A stretch of 64,000 bases of DNA from Aurantiochytrium sp. KH105. Lineage: Eukaryota; Sar; Bigyra; Thraustochytrida; Thraustochytriidae. Location of the stretch: assembly GCA_003116975.1 (NCBI GenBank), contig BGKB01000013.1:496001-560000 (forward strand). The letters run 5' to 3'. The notes under the pieces are model-generated. The model had not been told where the DNA came from. It did not search any database and saw nothing but the letters and a program-made list of their open reading frames with translations. This document shows, piece by piece, positions 47,845 to 57,200 of this stretch. Numbering within the stretch: position 1 is the first letter of the stretch; each line of letters begins with the position of its first letter. The position numbers and the translations under genes are program-made.

Positions 47845-49458
47845 ATGGACCTCGTACTGCCAGCTTTCGTGGCTCTCTGGGCTCTGCTTTGGGCCCTTCT
47901 CGAGGCGCGCGAGCCCGGAGCCCCGATCCACGCTGTCCGAGAAGTACACCAGCCCGACAAACACGTGTCAGATGCTGCTGTCGCGCTCGATCCAGCCCAG
48001 GTGTCAAGCGAAAGCGCGTCTCAGCACCGTCGCGACATCGTCCACAACGACGACGATGACGACAGCAAAAGTGACAACAGCAACCACAACAGCAGCGGCA
48101 GTGACGACAATATCAGATTAGCGCTGTTAAAAAACTTGCGCAAGACGCGCGACCAGGTAAAGCCTCGGAGTGCGGATGGGAAAATTGCTATTGGATTCAA
48201 TGTGTGCGTGGATGCCGTCGTGGACGCGCTCGAGCTGCTGCAAAAGTCAGGGGTCGAGCCCGTGCAAGGCAAACTACCTCAGTCCGTAACTAGCCTCGAC
48301 GACGTGGGCGAGATCTTTACGCATCTCTTTGAGCGTGCTGCCGGTGGCGAGCGCTTTGTTGAAGACGATGAGACCTTTGCCTCTCTTGAAGATGGCCTCG
48401 CGCAGTGTGACTCGCGCCGTCTTCTCCTCGGCGGCAATGCAGCCATTATGGCTGTGGTCCTTGCGCGCGACTGGAATTTTAAGCATATTAGTCTTGGCGG
48501 ACCAATTGGCCCCTTTGCTGAGCCGCTACTTCCTGCTCAAGTTGCGACTTTCAGCTTGGACGAGGGCGAGGACGTCTTGGGCGTCAAGACCAAGGCTGAT
48601 GAGGTGCACATTATCATGGAGTACAAGAAGGGATCAAAGTGGGCAGGGAGCGCGGCGCGGCGCGCGAACCGCTTCATCGTTTCTCGTGACCTGTCAAACG
48701 CGGTCATTGCAGCTCTCGAGCCACTCATGGAGCACGTGCGTGACGCTCCCGACGGGCCATTTGACCTCCTCATCGCTGCAGGTTTGCACATGCTTGACGC
48801 CATGGAGGCGGACGTGCAGCGCAAACGTGTCGGTGAAATTGCCGAGAGCTTTCGCTCCCTGCCTGCTGAGACGTTGATTCATTTCGAGCTGGCCGCAGTT
48901 GGAAAGCCAATCTTGCTCGAGGAGCTTGGCACTCGCATTCTACCTGAAGTCGACTCGCTCGGACTCAACGAGCAGGAAATTGGCGCACTCTATGTGGCTC
49001 TTGGACTTGAAGGTGTCAATCTCGACGCCGTCACAGGTCTCGTACCGGACGTCGAGGCCGTGACAAAGATCATCACGGATATCCTTGCCGGTGCCGAGAG
49101 GCTCGGCCGCATTCACTTTCACTGTTTTGGGTATCATGTACTTGCCTTGAAAAAGGCGAGCATTGATCGTTGGCCACACGCTACGTCCTCCGTGGCTGCT
49201 GGATCAGTAAAGGCATCGGAGCGTGCATGCGCGAGCGCCAATCTAGGCGCGCAAGACGTCACACTTCAGCTTCACGGGCCGATACGCTTCGCAGGATCCC
49301 AGCGCGAGTACAGAGTGACGCCCGAGTCTCCTGTCATTGAGCATGAGACTGAGACTCTTTACTTTGCACTGGCGCCCGTGCTCACCTGTAACGAACCTGT
49401 TCAGACTGTTGGTCTCGGTGACTCGATTTCCGCTTCGGCGCTAGCGTATCAGATCTGA
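47845..49458 (+). CDS. ADPGK: ADP-dependent glucokinase (ADPGK)
   Basis: 537 residues from ATG 47845 (MDLVLPAFVALWALLWALLEAREPG), a hydrophobic N terminus that is a likely signal anchor for the ER, as in animal ADPGK. An Asp/Ser/Asn-rich linker precedes the ribokinase-fold domain: IAIGFNVCVDAVVDAL, LGGNAAIMAVVLA, GGPIGPFAEPLLP, EVHIIMEYKKGSKW, ANRFIVSRDLSN, DLLIAAGLHML and the catalytic GLGDSISASAL near the end. The family phosphorylates glucose using ADP and is known from archaea and animals. A 41-bp tandem duplication covers the stop codon. Confidence 0.93.
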   Translation: MDLVLPAFVALWALLWALLEAREPGAPIHAVREVHQPDKHVSDAAVALDPAQVSSESASQHRRDIVHNDDDDDSKSDNSNHNSSGSDDNIRLALLKNLRKTRDQVKPRSADGKIAIGFNVCVDAVVDALELLQKSGVEPVQGKLPQSVTSLDDVGEIFTHLFERAAGGERFVEDDETFASLEDGLAQCDSRRLLLGGNAAIMAVVLARDWNFKHISLGGPIGPFAEPLLPAQVATFSLDEGEDVLGVKTKADEVHIIMEYKKGSKWAGSAARRANRFIVSRDLSNAVIAALEPLMEHVRDAPDGPFDLLIAAGLHMLDAMEADVQRKRVGEIAESFRSLPAETLIHFELAAVGKPILLEELGTRILPEVDSLGLNEQEIGALYVALGLEGVNLDAVTGLVPDVEAVTKIITDILAGAERLGRIHFHCFGYHVLALKKASIDRWPHATSSVAAGSVKASERACASANLGAQDVTLQLHGPIRFAGSQREYRVTPESPVIEHETETLYFALAPVLTCNEPVQTVGLGDSISASALAYQI

Positions 49459-49506
49459 CCACTGCGATTTTCTCTTTGGTGCTAGCGTATCAGACTTGAC
49501 CACTGC
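49440..49506. repeat. 41-bp-period direct duplication across the ADPGK stop
   Basis: GCTAGCGTATCAGATCTGAC and six more bases (49440-49465) recur at 49481-49506 with two mismatches. The first copy encodes the final residues and stop of ADPGK; the second is 3' flank. A CAATCC/CAATTC tandem repeat follows at about 49510-49543. Confidence 0.85.
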
Positions 49507-49935
49507 ACATCCAATCCAATTCAATCCAATCCAATTCAATCCAAATGTCACGAAACGAAATGAGAATTGGAAAGCCATACATGTCTTCTTTCTCATCAAC
49601 TCGTTTGTTGATGGCGCATCTAAGTCAGTCAAAGCCTCTGAGAGCTTTCGATACATGAGATTCCAGTCTCGGAAAGGATGTGGTTTATTGCCTAAACATG
49701 ACGGACTGCGGCTATCACAGAGAACATGCACAGAATCTTGCTCGTGGGAAATCCTGCTTTCACCACCTCACACGTTCACGCAAATCGGCAAGAGACGAGA
49801 AGAAGGAGAAGATGATACAAGACTGCTTGCAATGAGTGCAACGCAAGAGCAAACGCGCAAAGAGATCAGGATTTATGACACAACGGACCTTGTCAAGTGC
49901 TCAATACATCTTTATCTTACTAAGGACTACAGGCG
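49507..49935. other. Convergent gap
   Basis: Between ADPGK and FCF2 stops. Apart from CAATCC-type repeats at its left end nothing is recognised. Confidence 0.5.
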
Positions 49936-50844
49936 TTATTTGCGACCACGACCGCGGCCACCGCCACCGCCGCTGGTTTTCCTGCGCTTGTTCTTAGAAA
50001 AAGGAGTTCGTGCGCGCTCTTTTTGCATGCCGCCAAAGACACGCTTCGTGTACGATCGTACAGAAGTGTCCCCAAGAACTTCGTCAACAAAGGTTGGCTT
50101 GCGGTCGCGCTTCTTGATACGATGGCTCTTAAACTCGCCGAGGCCTTCCTGAATGGTACCGATTTGAAATTTGGTCGGCATTTTGGCGCGATCGTTCGCC
50201 TTGTAGAATCGAGAGGGATCCATGTAGTTTCGGAGCTGAAGCGCGCGAAGGTCCATCTTGACCTCGGCTGTCAATTCGGGCGTCACCATATCGTGGAAAT
50301 CCTTCTTCTCGCCACGTTTGCGAGCGTGCTTTTCCCGTTGCTGCAGAGCAGTACCGCTCGGTGCGCAAAGAGCCTCCTCATCAGTGAGCAGTTTCTGTGT
50401 TTGCTTTTCAGTATCACGGGGCTTGGTCTGCGCCTGCAATCGCGTTGGGTAAATAAGGGTACCGTCAGGCCTGCGTTCGGTAGGCGGGGCCTCCAAGTCC
50501 TCCTCGTCCTCGTCAGCTTCTTCATCTTGTTGTTTCTTTTCGTCTTGATTCTGCCTGACACGCATACTTTCTGGGGCCTTGCGATCCAATTCTACGCCAG
50601 CAAAAGGGTCGCTTGTTCGTTCGTCTTCGCTGTCGCTGTCGCTGTCGCTGTCGCTATCGCTGTCGCTCTTGGCCTCCTTGGCCGCGCGCTCCGGGGAGTT
50701 CTGTGACCGCTTGGCCTCGAAGGCGCGAGGCAACGAGGGCAGCGCGCCACGTGCCACGGGCTCGGACGTCTCTGTTTCCAGGGCCTTCTCCGCCTCTGCC
50801 TTCGCCTCTGCGGCCCGAGGCCGGCGCATCCCCCGCGGTGCCAT
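49936..50844 (-). CDS. FCF2: FCF2/DNTTIP2-type pre-rRNA processing factor
   Basis: 302 residues from ATG 50844 (MAPRGMRRPRAAEAKAE); the frame upstream has only TTG. The N-terminal half is low-complexity: a Ser-Asp repeat (KSDSDSDSDSDSDSED), then Glu/Asp/Gln-rich. Residues ~185-285 are the Fcf2 domain: DFHDMVTPELTAEVKMDLRALQLRNYMDPSRFYK, MPTKFQIGTIQEGLGEF, RKPTFVDEVLGD. The C terminus is basic and GGRGRGRK-like. Fcf2 works in the small-subunit processome in the nucleolus, in early cleavage of pre-18S rRNA. Length is normal. Confidence 0.92.
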   Translation of the reverse strand: MAPRGMRRPRAAEAKAEAEKALETETSEPVARGALPSLPRAFEAKRSQNSPERAAKEAKSDSDSDSDSDSDSEDERTSDPFAGVELDRKAPESMRVRQNQDEKKQQDEEADEDEEDLEAPPTERRPDGTLIYPTRLQAQTKPRDTEKQTQKLLTDEEALCAPSGTALQQREKHARKRGEKKDFHDMVTPELTAEVKMDLRALQLRNYMDPSRFYKANDRAKMPTKFQIGTIQEGLGEFKSHRIKKRDRKPTFVDEVLGDTSVRSYTKRVFGGMQKERARTPFSKNKRRKTSGGGGGRGRGRK

Positions 50845-51431
50845 CGTCTCACGCGCGCACGTCCAATGACTTTGCGTTTGCAAGCGAGCGTCTTTTGCCA
50901 CCCACCATTCGCTGCATGTGCGCAACGCAATTTTAACATGCGCAACGCAGATTCATGGATTCATTTTTTTTTTCGAGCAAAGTTTGGAAATGTTCAGGTT
51001 GTCGAGTGACCGTGTGAGGGTCTCACTGTCAAGAGCACTTGCATTTCTGCACACGTTCCAATTTTTCTCAAGTCTTTGTTTTGATTCAGCTTGGTGGAAA
51101 GAGGCCTATACTACGAGAATGCAGCGTGCGAAAATGGCGATTTTCCTCGTTGACGCAACGAGTATCGAAAGCTTCGACTTTGCTATCTCTGAGGCTCTCA
51201 CTCTCACTATCGTTCTATTTGCTGCCTCGCAAGAAACATGCTTTCTTTCGCTCGCAAGGCACCGCCTACATGCTTGTCAGCCCTGCTCGCACAAGGAGCC
51301 TCTTAAATTCACCTCGGCCATCCTTATCTTCTTTGTCTTCCCTCGCACCGACCGCTGCTGGCGGCGGCGAAAGGGAAACCGAGGCAGTTCGGGTGAAAAC
51401 TCTCGGCGCGGCTGTGCACGCGCATCCCTTC

Positions 51432-51486
<55 letters not shown>

Positions 51487-52009
51487 TTCTTTGGCTTTCT
51501 TTTCTTTGGCTTTCTTTTCTTTGGCTTTCTTTTCATTTCTTTTCTTTTCTTTTCTTCTACCATCTACCACTTCGACTTGGCCGCCGCGTAAAGTTCACTG
51601 CTTGTCATTGTTTGTTTGTTTGTCATTATTGTTTGGTCAATTGCCTGTTTGTTTGTTTGTTTGTTTGTTGCCATGGTTGTTGTTTGACAGGGCAGGAAAG
51701 AAGGCGACAGAGACCCATCGCCGAGCCCGCCGAGCGCGTGCGAGCGTGCGCAGTCCGCCGCGCCGCCCGGTCGCTCCGCCGCCGCGCGAGCACGCCGCGC
51801 CCGCTCCGGATACCGCCTCCCCCGCGCAGCCGCGTAGCCGCGTAGCCGCGTAGCCGCGTAGCGCCCGCGGGCGGGGGCTGGACGCGCATCGGGAGCGAGG
51901 GCAGTACGGCCTCGCCAAGCGCACGTGCACGTGCCGAGCGCGCAAGCCAAGCAGCAAGCAGCTGTACGGGGAGCGCGAGGAGCTCGCGCGCACGAGGACC
52001 AACGCCACG
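50845..52009. repeat. 1.2-kb upstream region with CTTT, TTTG and GTAGCC repeats
   Basis: It holds a long (CTTT)n run at about 51429-51487 followed by TTTGGCTTTCTTTTC repeats to ~51550, (TTTG)n runs at about 51608-51668, and four copies of GTAGCCGC-type units at about 51830-51862. The frame immediately before ATG 52010 is open and could be coding. Otherwise no gene is supported. Confidence 0.6.
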
Positions 52010-53747
52010 ATGAAGGGCCTATACGGCGTGGTCGAGTACCAGGGCCGCCGCGGGTAAGTCAGACTCGGAGAAGAAGAAGAAGGAGGAGGAGGAGAGAATC
52101 AAGGACGAGGCGCGTGAGACCGTGTGCGCCGAGAGGCCGAACAAGGGGTGCGCGAACTAACGAGCGAGGGAATGACTTTACAGGGGCATGGAGGACGCAA
52201 GCTCGACGCTGCTGACGGACGACTTTGTTATTCTTGGCGTCTACGACGGCCACGGCGGCTCAACGTGCTCGGACTTTCTCAAAGAGAAACTTTTGGCACG
52301 CGTAAGCAGCAACTTGCAAAAGGGAGACGCGCCGAAAAGAGCCCTGGAGAATGCCTTCGAGAGCATCGACGACGACTATTGCGATTTCGCGCTCAAAATG
52401 GACATTGACGATGGGTCGACGGCGACGGTCCTCCTCCTCAAGGATAAGGAATACTATCTTGCCGCTGCCGGCGACTCGCGCGCTGTGCTCGTCATGGAAG
52501 ATGGCACCGTCGAGGCGCTGAGCCATGATCACAAACCCGACCGGCGAGACGAGAGACTCCGCGTTACCGAAGCCGGTGGCCAGGTCGAGTACGACCACGA
52601 CAACGGCACGTATCGCGTCTTTTCCGAGGAGGTCGGCGGCCTCGCCGTCACGCGTGCCCTTGGCGATGCCCATTTTAAGCCCTATGTGACCGGCACACCC
52701 GAGATTACGAGCGGACGGATCTCATCCAAGGCCTCATACGTGGTGATGGCCAGCGACGGGCTCTGGGACGACGTTACCAACGCCGAGGCAGGCGAAGTGA
52801 TTTGCGAAATGCGCGACCGCGACATGGACCGTGAGGAGCCCGGTAGACACTTGCAGGAGGCCGTCAAGGAGCTCGTCTACATTGCGTACTCGCGCGGCTC
52901 CGAAGACAACATCACCGTGCTAGCCACCGATTTGCAGCGGTACTTGCAAGTGCAGCAGGAGCAGCAAGCATCCAAGGCGGAAGCGCTGCGCGCCGCACGT
53001 GCCGCTCAGGCAGAACCTGACGCCGAGGAAGAACCCGAGAAGCCCAAGCGGCATCATTACAAGCGCACCATTCCAGGCCTTGACGAGTACGGCAACCTGA
53101 GCGAGCTCTTGTTGTGGAAGAATCCATTACGTACCTTTTTGTGGTTCTCCGTGGGCTGCCTCACGTTTTTCCTTACGCATGGTGCAAATTATTCGCTGCT
53201 GACGCTCGGATCGTACTTGCTCATGATGCAAATCGTCATCACTACTTTTGTTGTCAAGGCCACGCCTGGGCTGAAAAAGCTCCGCCTGGTTGGCGAGAAC
53301 TTTGATGCCACCATCTTTGTGCTCCAAGGTTCACTTCTCAGTGACGAGATCGTGCGCCGCGCCGCGGAGTTCACTTTGCGCACGACAACCTCGATATTCT
53401 CCAAGTGGAACACGGTCGTGCAGGTAGGCTCGGCAAAGCGCATTCTCCTGAGTCTGCGCTTTATCTCGTATCTGTTTTCGCCGCTGCCGCTCGATGTGGC
53501 GCTCTTTGTCCTTTTTGTTGCCATGTTCAGTCTCCCGGCCACGTACTTTTACAACCAGCCCTTTATGGACCGCCAGTACAACTCCATGCTCGCCTCTTAT
53601 CATCGTTCCACCCGAAGTGTATCAAAGCTGTTTGGCTGGTCGAGCAGCTCCGCCGACGCCACGTCCTCCAAGCGGTCTAGCAGGTCCAGCAGGGCCAGCA
53701 GGTCTCGTCGCAGCGAGCTCGCGGACGACGAGGAGGACACGCTCTGA
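52010..53747 (+). CDS. PP2C protein phosphatase fused to a reticulon-homology domain
   Basis: Two exons, 52010-52053 and 52184-53747, give about 535 residues. The N-terminal ~265 residues are a full PP2C (PPM) phosphatase: VEYQGRRGGMEDA, VYDGHGG, ATVLLLKDKEYYLAAAGDSRAVL, HDHKPD, GGLAVTRALGDAHFK, VMASDGLWDDVTN and EDNITVLATDL, so the metal-binding Asp are present. A charged linker (~265-315) leads to a reticulon-homology pattern: ELLLWKNPLRTFLWFSVGCL...LLTLGSYLLMMQIVI, a ~66-residue loop, then a second hydrophobic hairpin (LLSLRFISYLF...DVALFVLFVAMFSLPATYFYN). The Ser/Arg-rich end is SSKRSSRSSRASRSRRSE. Reticulons shape ER tubules; PP2C dephosphorylates Ser/Thr. All the signal after the intron lies in one open frame. 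Confidence 0.87.
52054..52183 (+). other. Intron in PP2C-reticulon gene
   Basis: The donor is GTAAGT at 52054 (phase 2) and the acceptor TTTACAG ends at 52183. Splicing joins QGRR to GGMEDA, the conserved start of PP2C domains. 130 nt. Confidence 0.87.
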
Positions 53748-54054
53748 TCATAAGTTTTCTTGCAAGCATAACCCACAAAGTAACCCAAGTGCCACCTCGT
53801 TGTTGTTTCCCTACCCCCTTTTGACGTGTGCCTGCTGCTGCGTGCATATGTGCGTGCGTATAAGGCGCAATGATTTCCGTGGAACACTGCACAACGCCGA
53901 GTGATTGTCCCCTTTGTTCCATCGAGAGACCCTCAGCTCGTTGGTATACTAGGCCTAGGCCCAGTAGGCCTAGGCCTATTAGTTGGTGGCCGCGGAGCCC
54001 AAACCCAGAGCTCTTGAAGTGCCCGCCCGCTCCGAGCTCGCGCAGCGCGGCGCG
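53748..54054. other. Intergenic stretch with TAGGCCTA cluster
   Basis: 307 bases. Three copies of TAGGCCTA (two overlapping) lie within 53950-53978, about 80 bases ahead of the exosome gene start. No gene is supported. Confidence 0.6.
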
Positions 54055-55005
54055 ATGGCCGAGGCATCGGCGGCGGCGGCCGCAGCAGCGGAGACAGCAG
54101 CGGGCCCAGCGCAGACTGCCGACGCGCTGAGCCGGCTTCACCCGCGCGCCTTCTTCGAGCGACTCTTGGATCATGGCGTGAGGCCCGACGGCCGCAGCAT
54201 GCTCGAGGCGCGGCCACGGGACTGCGTCGCGGGCTGGCTGGCCGCAGACGCGCAGACCGCGTTTGGCGCGACGACAGCAAAGGGCGCGCCATGCAACGAA
54301 GCCGAGACAAACCATGCTCGAGGAGAAATTGACGACTCCTTGGATGCATCGAGCAGCGTGCGCATGGGAGGCACCTGGGTGGTCTGCGGTGTCCGCGTCT
54401 TGGTTGGCACGCCGCTGAGCTCGCGACCCGCTCAAGGGTGGATGGACGTCAACGTTCACGGACTCGACAATCAGCCCGGTGAACTCGCGCGTCATCTTCG
54501 CAACATTGCGATGCACATGATTCAAATGGAGGACCTTTGCCTGGTGGAAGGCGTGGAGTGCATGGTGCTCTGCATCGATCTTTGTTGTCTAGCAGACGAC
54601 GGCGGCGTGCAGGATGCCGCTGTCGACGCTTTGCGCACGGCCTTGAACGATCTTTCGCTTCCTGTGCTAGTGCGTGAGGAAGGTGAAGACCCAAACAAAC
54701 CTCTCGTCGTTATTGAGACGGACGGCAAACGCGATTCTACGCCGCTGCACATCGCAGCCGAACCCACTGCGCATACCTTTGGGATTTTCCGCGCTAGCGC
54801 GCAGTCCGAGCTTCAGCTCGTCCGGGATCCAACGGCGCACGAACGCGCTCTTCTCGATGGCATCGTTCACGTGGTCCTCGACAAGAATACTCAGCACTGT
54901 CTGCACATTCTTAAACCGGACGGTGTCCCGCTTCCCACTTCTGTTTTATTCAAAGCCTTCGACCTTGCTCTTGAGGACAATGACGGTCTCGCTGGGAGTG
55001 ACTAG
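54055..55005 (+). CDS. EXOSC8: Exosome core subunit RRP43/EXOSC8 (RNase PH-like)
   Basis: 316 residues from ATG 54055 (MAEASAAAAAAAETAAGP). The family start LHPRAFFERLLDHGVRPDGRSMLEARP is followed by the RNase PH fold: GGTWVVCGVRVLVGTP, ARHLRNIAMHMIQMEDLCLVEGVECMVLCIDLCCLADDGGVQDAAVDALRTALNDLSLP. EXOSC8 is one of six ring subunits of the nuclear and cytoplasmic exosome, catalytically inactive in eukaryotes. RRP43 fits better than RRP42 or RRP45, though these are close relatives. Confidence 0.9.
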   Translation: MAEASAAAAAAAETAAGPAQTADALSRLHPRAFFERLLDHGVRPDGRSMLEARPRDCVAGWLAADAQTAFGATTAKGAPCNEAETNHARGEIDDSLDASSSVRMGGTWVVCGVRVLVGTPLSSRPAQGWMDVNVHGLDNQPGELARHLRNIAMHMIQMEDLCLVEGVECMVLCIDLCCLADDGGVQDAAVDALRTALNDLSLPVLVREEGEDPNKPLVVIETDGKRDSTPLHIAAEPTAHTFGIFRASAQSELQLVRDPTAHERALLDGIVHVVLDKNTQHCLHILKPDGVPLPTSVLFKAFDLALEDNDGLAGSD

Positions 55006-55551
55006 CTTGTCAGCAACATCTTTACATTGGGCCCCAACCCAACGAGCCGCCCATCTCCCTGATAGTTTACAATAAGATTTCACATCATCGTCCAGATACT
55101 CTGCCATTCTTATTCTCTCTCCCCCTGAAATCCCGAGGCCACACCTCTTTCATTTGTAATGATCTTTTCATCATCATTATACCCGAGTTGTGACAGTGAG
55201 CCCACCAAAAAAAAACAAAAAAAAACGATCCGTTGCAGATTTCATCGATGATCATTTTTTTTTTTTTACGCCGGTCGCCTGATGATATCACAGCTGCAAC
55301 AATCAAGGAAAAGGACAAGAGGCTGTCAAAGCTTGCCTTGTTTTCCAAGGGTTTGTAGAAAAGAGAGAAAACTTGCCCTTTGTCGTTGCGCTGCATTCTA
55401 TGGCAAGCAAAGGTCACAAGGGCAGGCTTGTACGCCCGCTCACCTGGCTGGATTGATTGTGACTGACTGACGGATAGACTGCTTCTTCGCCCAGGGGCAA
55501 TTCCTGTTCCCCGAGAGCGCTGGAGCAGACGTGCAGTCCAACGCAGCAACC
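55006..55551. other. Intergenic stretch with A-rich runs
   Basis: 546 bases between two + genes. A-runs and T-runs lie near 55206-55267. No gene is supported. Confidence 0.5.
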
Positions 55552-56697
55552 ATGATGGCGGAGGCCGACGAAAGCAAGTTGGAGGCTGACAAGGCGCCTT
55601 TTGAGCCGCTCTGGCGAAGGAACGAGCGCGGTGCGCAAAAGTCGGGCACGCGACACACCATTTACTGGGTGAAAAGAAACCCCAAATTTCAGGCCTACGA
55701 GCGCGATGGCGCACTTGTGGCCGCCACTGCCCCCGCCAAGTTCAAGACCGGAGCGACGTACGCTGGCGATTGGCTTGAAGATCGCCGCCACGGCTTTGGC
55801 ACCCAGACGCTCCCGAATGGGACCAAATACCAGGGTGACTTTGAGAACAACTTGAGACACGGCACCGGCACACTCTGGGTGCGTGTCCAGGGCAAACTCG
55901 TGAAGCGATACACTGGGGAATGGAAGGCCAACAAGCGAGATGGTCTGGGCATTCACTTTTATGACAACGGCGACAAATACGAGGGGAGCTGGCAAACAGG
56001 CAAACGACATGGTCGCGGCAAAATGATTTACGCAAATGGCGAAGAGTATGATGGTGATTTTGCAGAAGACAAGCGTCATGGTCTCGGTGTGCTATCATAC
56101 CCTAATGGAAACTGGTACGAGGGACACTTTGATCACGATGACAAGCACGGACCAGGCCGATTCTTCTTTGTCGACACAGGAAAGGTATTAGAGGCCGAGT
56201 GGAAACGCGGTACCGCCGCATGCGGAAGCTATCTGGACGCGCCGAAGTCGGCTGTCCCAAGACACTTTCGCAACGGTGTCTCGAGCAAGCAGAACTTTGA
56301 GCTTCCAAAAATTAAGCTCTGTGATCCGGAAGGGGTTCTTGCGGACGCCCTTCGGCGTACGAGGCGCCAGGCGGCGTCGGAGAGCGACCGGCGTCACAAC
56401 ACACGCGAGTCAAAGCAGGAATTGGGTTCCGACGGAGAAAACGGGCAGAGTGACGCGTACCTGCACGGATTTGAGATTGGCGAGTTCGATGATATCCGAG
56501 CCGCTTTCGAGGAAGTCGACACTGAGCGAAAGGGTACCATTCTCGGGGCTGAACTTGAGACGGTCCTCAATGGACTTGGCATCTATCCTCTTCAGGGCGA
56601 CATGGACCAGCTTCTGGTCGAGCTTGGTGCCCATGCTGATTCCGAGATCAGCCTTGACAGCGTCGTGCGTCTCCTGGCCGCACTGCGCGAGGACTGA
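55552..56697 (+). CDS. MORN3-like protein with EF-hand-like C-terminal extension
   Basis: 381 residues from ATG 55552; a second ATG follows at once. The start matches MORN3 (PFEPLWRRNERGAQKSGTRHTIYWV). About seven MORN repeats lie at residues ~68-240 (YAGDWLEDRRHGFGTQTLPNG and so on). The MORN3-specific end FELPKIKLCDPEGVLADAL follows. Human MORN3 stops near here at about 240 residues; this protein adds ~105 residues ending in an EF-hand-like pair (IRAAFEEVDTERKGTILGAELETVL and a weaker second). The loops lack several Ca2+ ligands, so Ca2+ binding is doubtful. MORN3 is linked to sperm flagella in animals, so a ciliary role is inferred. Confidence 0.88.
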   Translation: MMAEADESKLEADKAPFEPLWRRNERGAQKSGTRHTIYWVKRNPKFQAYERDGALVAATAPAKFKTGATYAGDWLEDRRHGFGTQTLPNGTKYQGDFENNLRHGTGTLWVRVQGKLVKRYTGEWKANKRDGLGIHFYDNGDKYEGSWQTGKRHGRGKMIYANGEEYDGDFAEDKRHGLGVLSYPNGNWYEGHFDHDDKHGPGRFFFVDTGKVLEAEWKRGTAACGSYLDAPKSAVPRHFRNGVSSKQNFELPKIKLCDPEGVLADALRRTRRQAASESDRRHNTRESKQELGSDGENGQSDAYLHGFEIGEFDDIRAAFEEVDTERKGTILGAELETVLNGLGIYPLQGDMDQLLVELGAHADSEISLDSVVRLLAALRED

Positions 56698-56790
56698 TCG
56701 TGAGCCTGCTAGCCAACAACAATACCTAAACACCAAGTAGCACTCTGTAGTTGCCATCCTGCTCGCTCCGACGATTGTTTGTTTTTGTCT

Positions 56791-57081
56791 TCATGATGCA
56801 GCAAGCTGCGCGTTCTCCCCTTCTTGCCGCTCGTCGACTTCTTCGTCGCCAAGGTCCCTGAGCATGCCGCGCACGAGCTCTTCGTGGGCGCGCAGCACCA
56901 CGAGCAGTTCGTTGGTGCCTTTGGCTCCAAGCTGCGGCAGCACCGCGCGAATTCGCTGCGCAAGCCGTGGAGCCTGGGACGGGCCTTGCTGCGCCAAGTT
57001 TTGCGCCGCAAGCGCGCCTTGGCCCTCTCCTCGACTCTCGGCGTCGCCTCGCTCGGCGTCGCCTCGCTCGGGGTCTGTCAT
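56791..57081 (-). CDS. Possible small protein, unknown
   Basis: 96 residues from an ATG (MTDPERGDAERGDAESRGEG) to TGA, lying alone on the minus strand between two + genes. An acidic repeat start is followed by a likely helical stretch (APRLAQRIRAVLPQLGAKGTNELLVVLRAHEELVRGML) and an acidic end. No family is recognised. Weakly supported: it could be a chance frame in the leader of the GPCR gene. Confidence 0.4.
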   Translation of the reverse strand: MTDPERGDAERGDAESRGEGQGALAAQNLAQQGPSQAPRLAQRIRAVLPQLGAKGTNELLVVLRAHEELVRGMLRDLGDEEVDERQEGENAQLAAS

Positions 57082-57200
57082 GGTATTCTGCCTCTGCAAC
57101 ACTGTCACTGTCAGCAAGAGACAAAGTCATCAGAAGCACCAGCACAGCAGAGCGTTGTTGCTCTGCGTTGTGCAGACGTCGACGAAGCGAAGGAGAGAGA

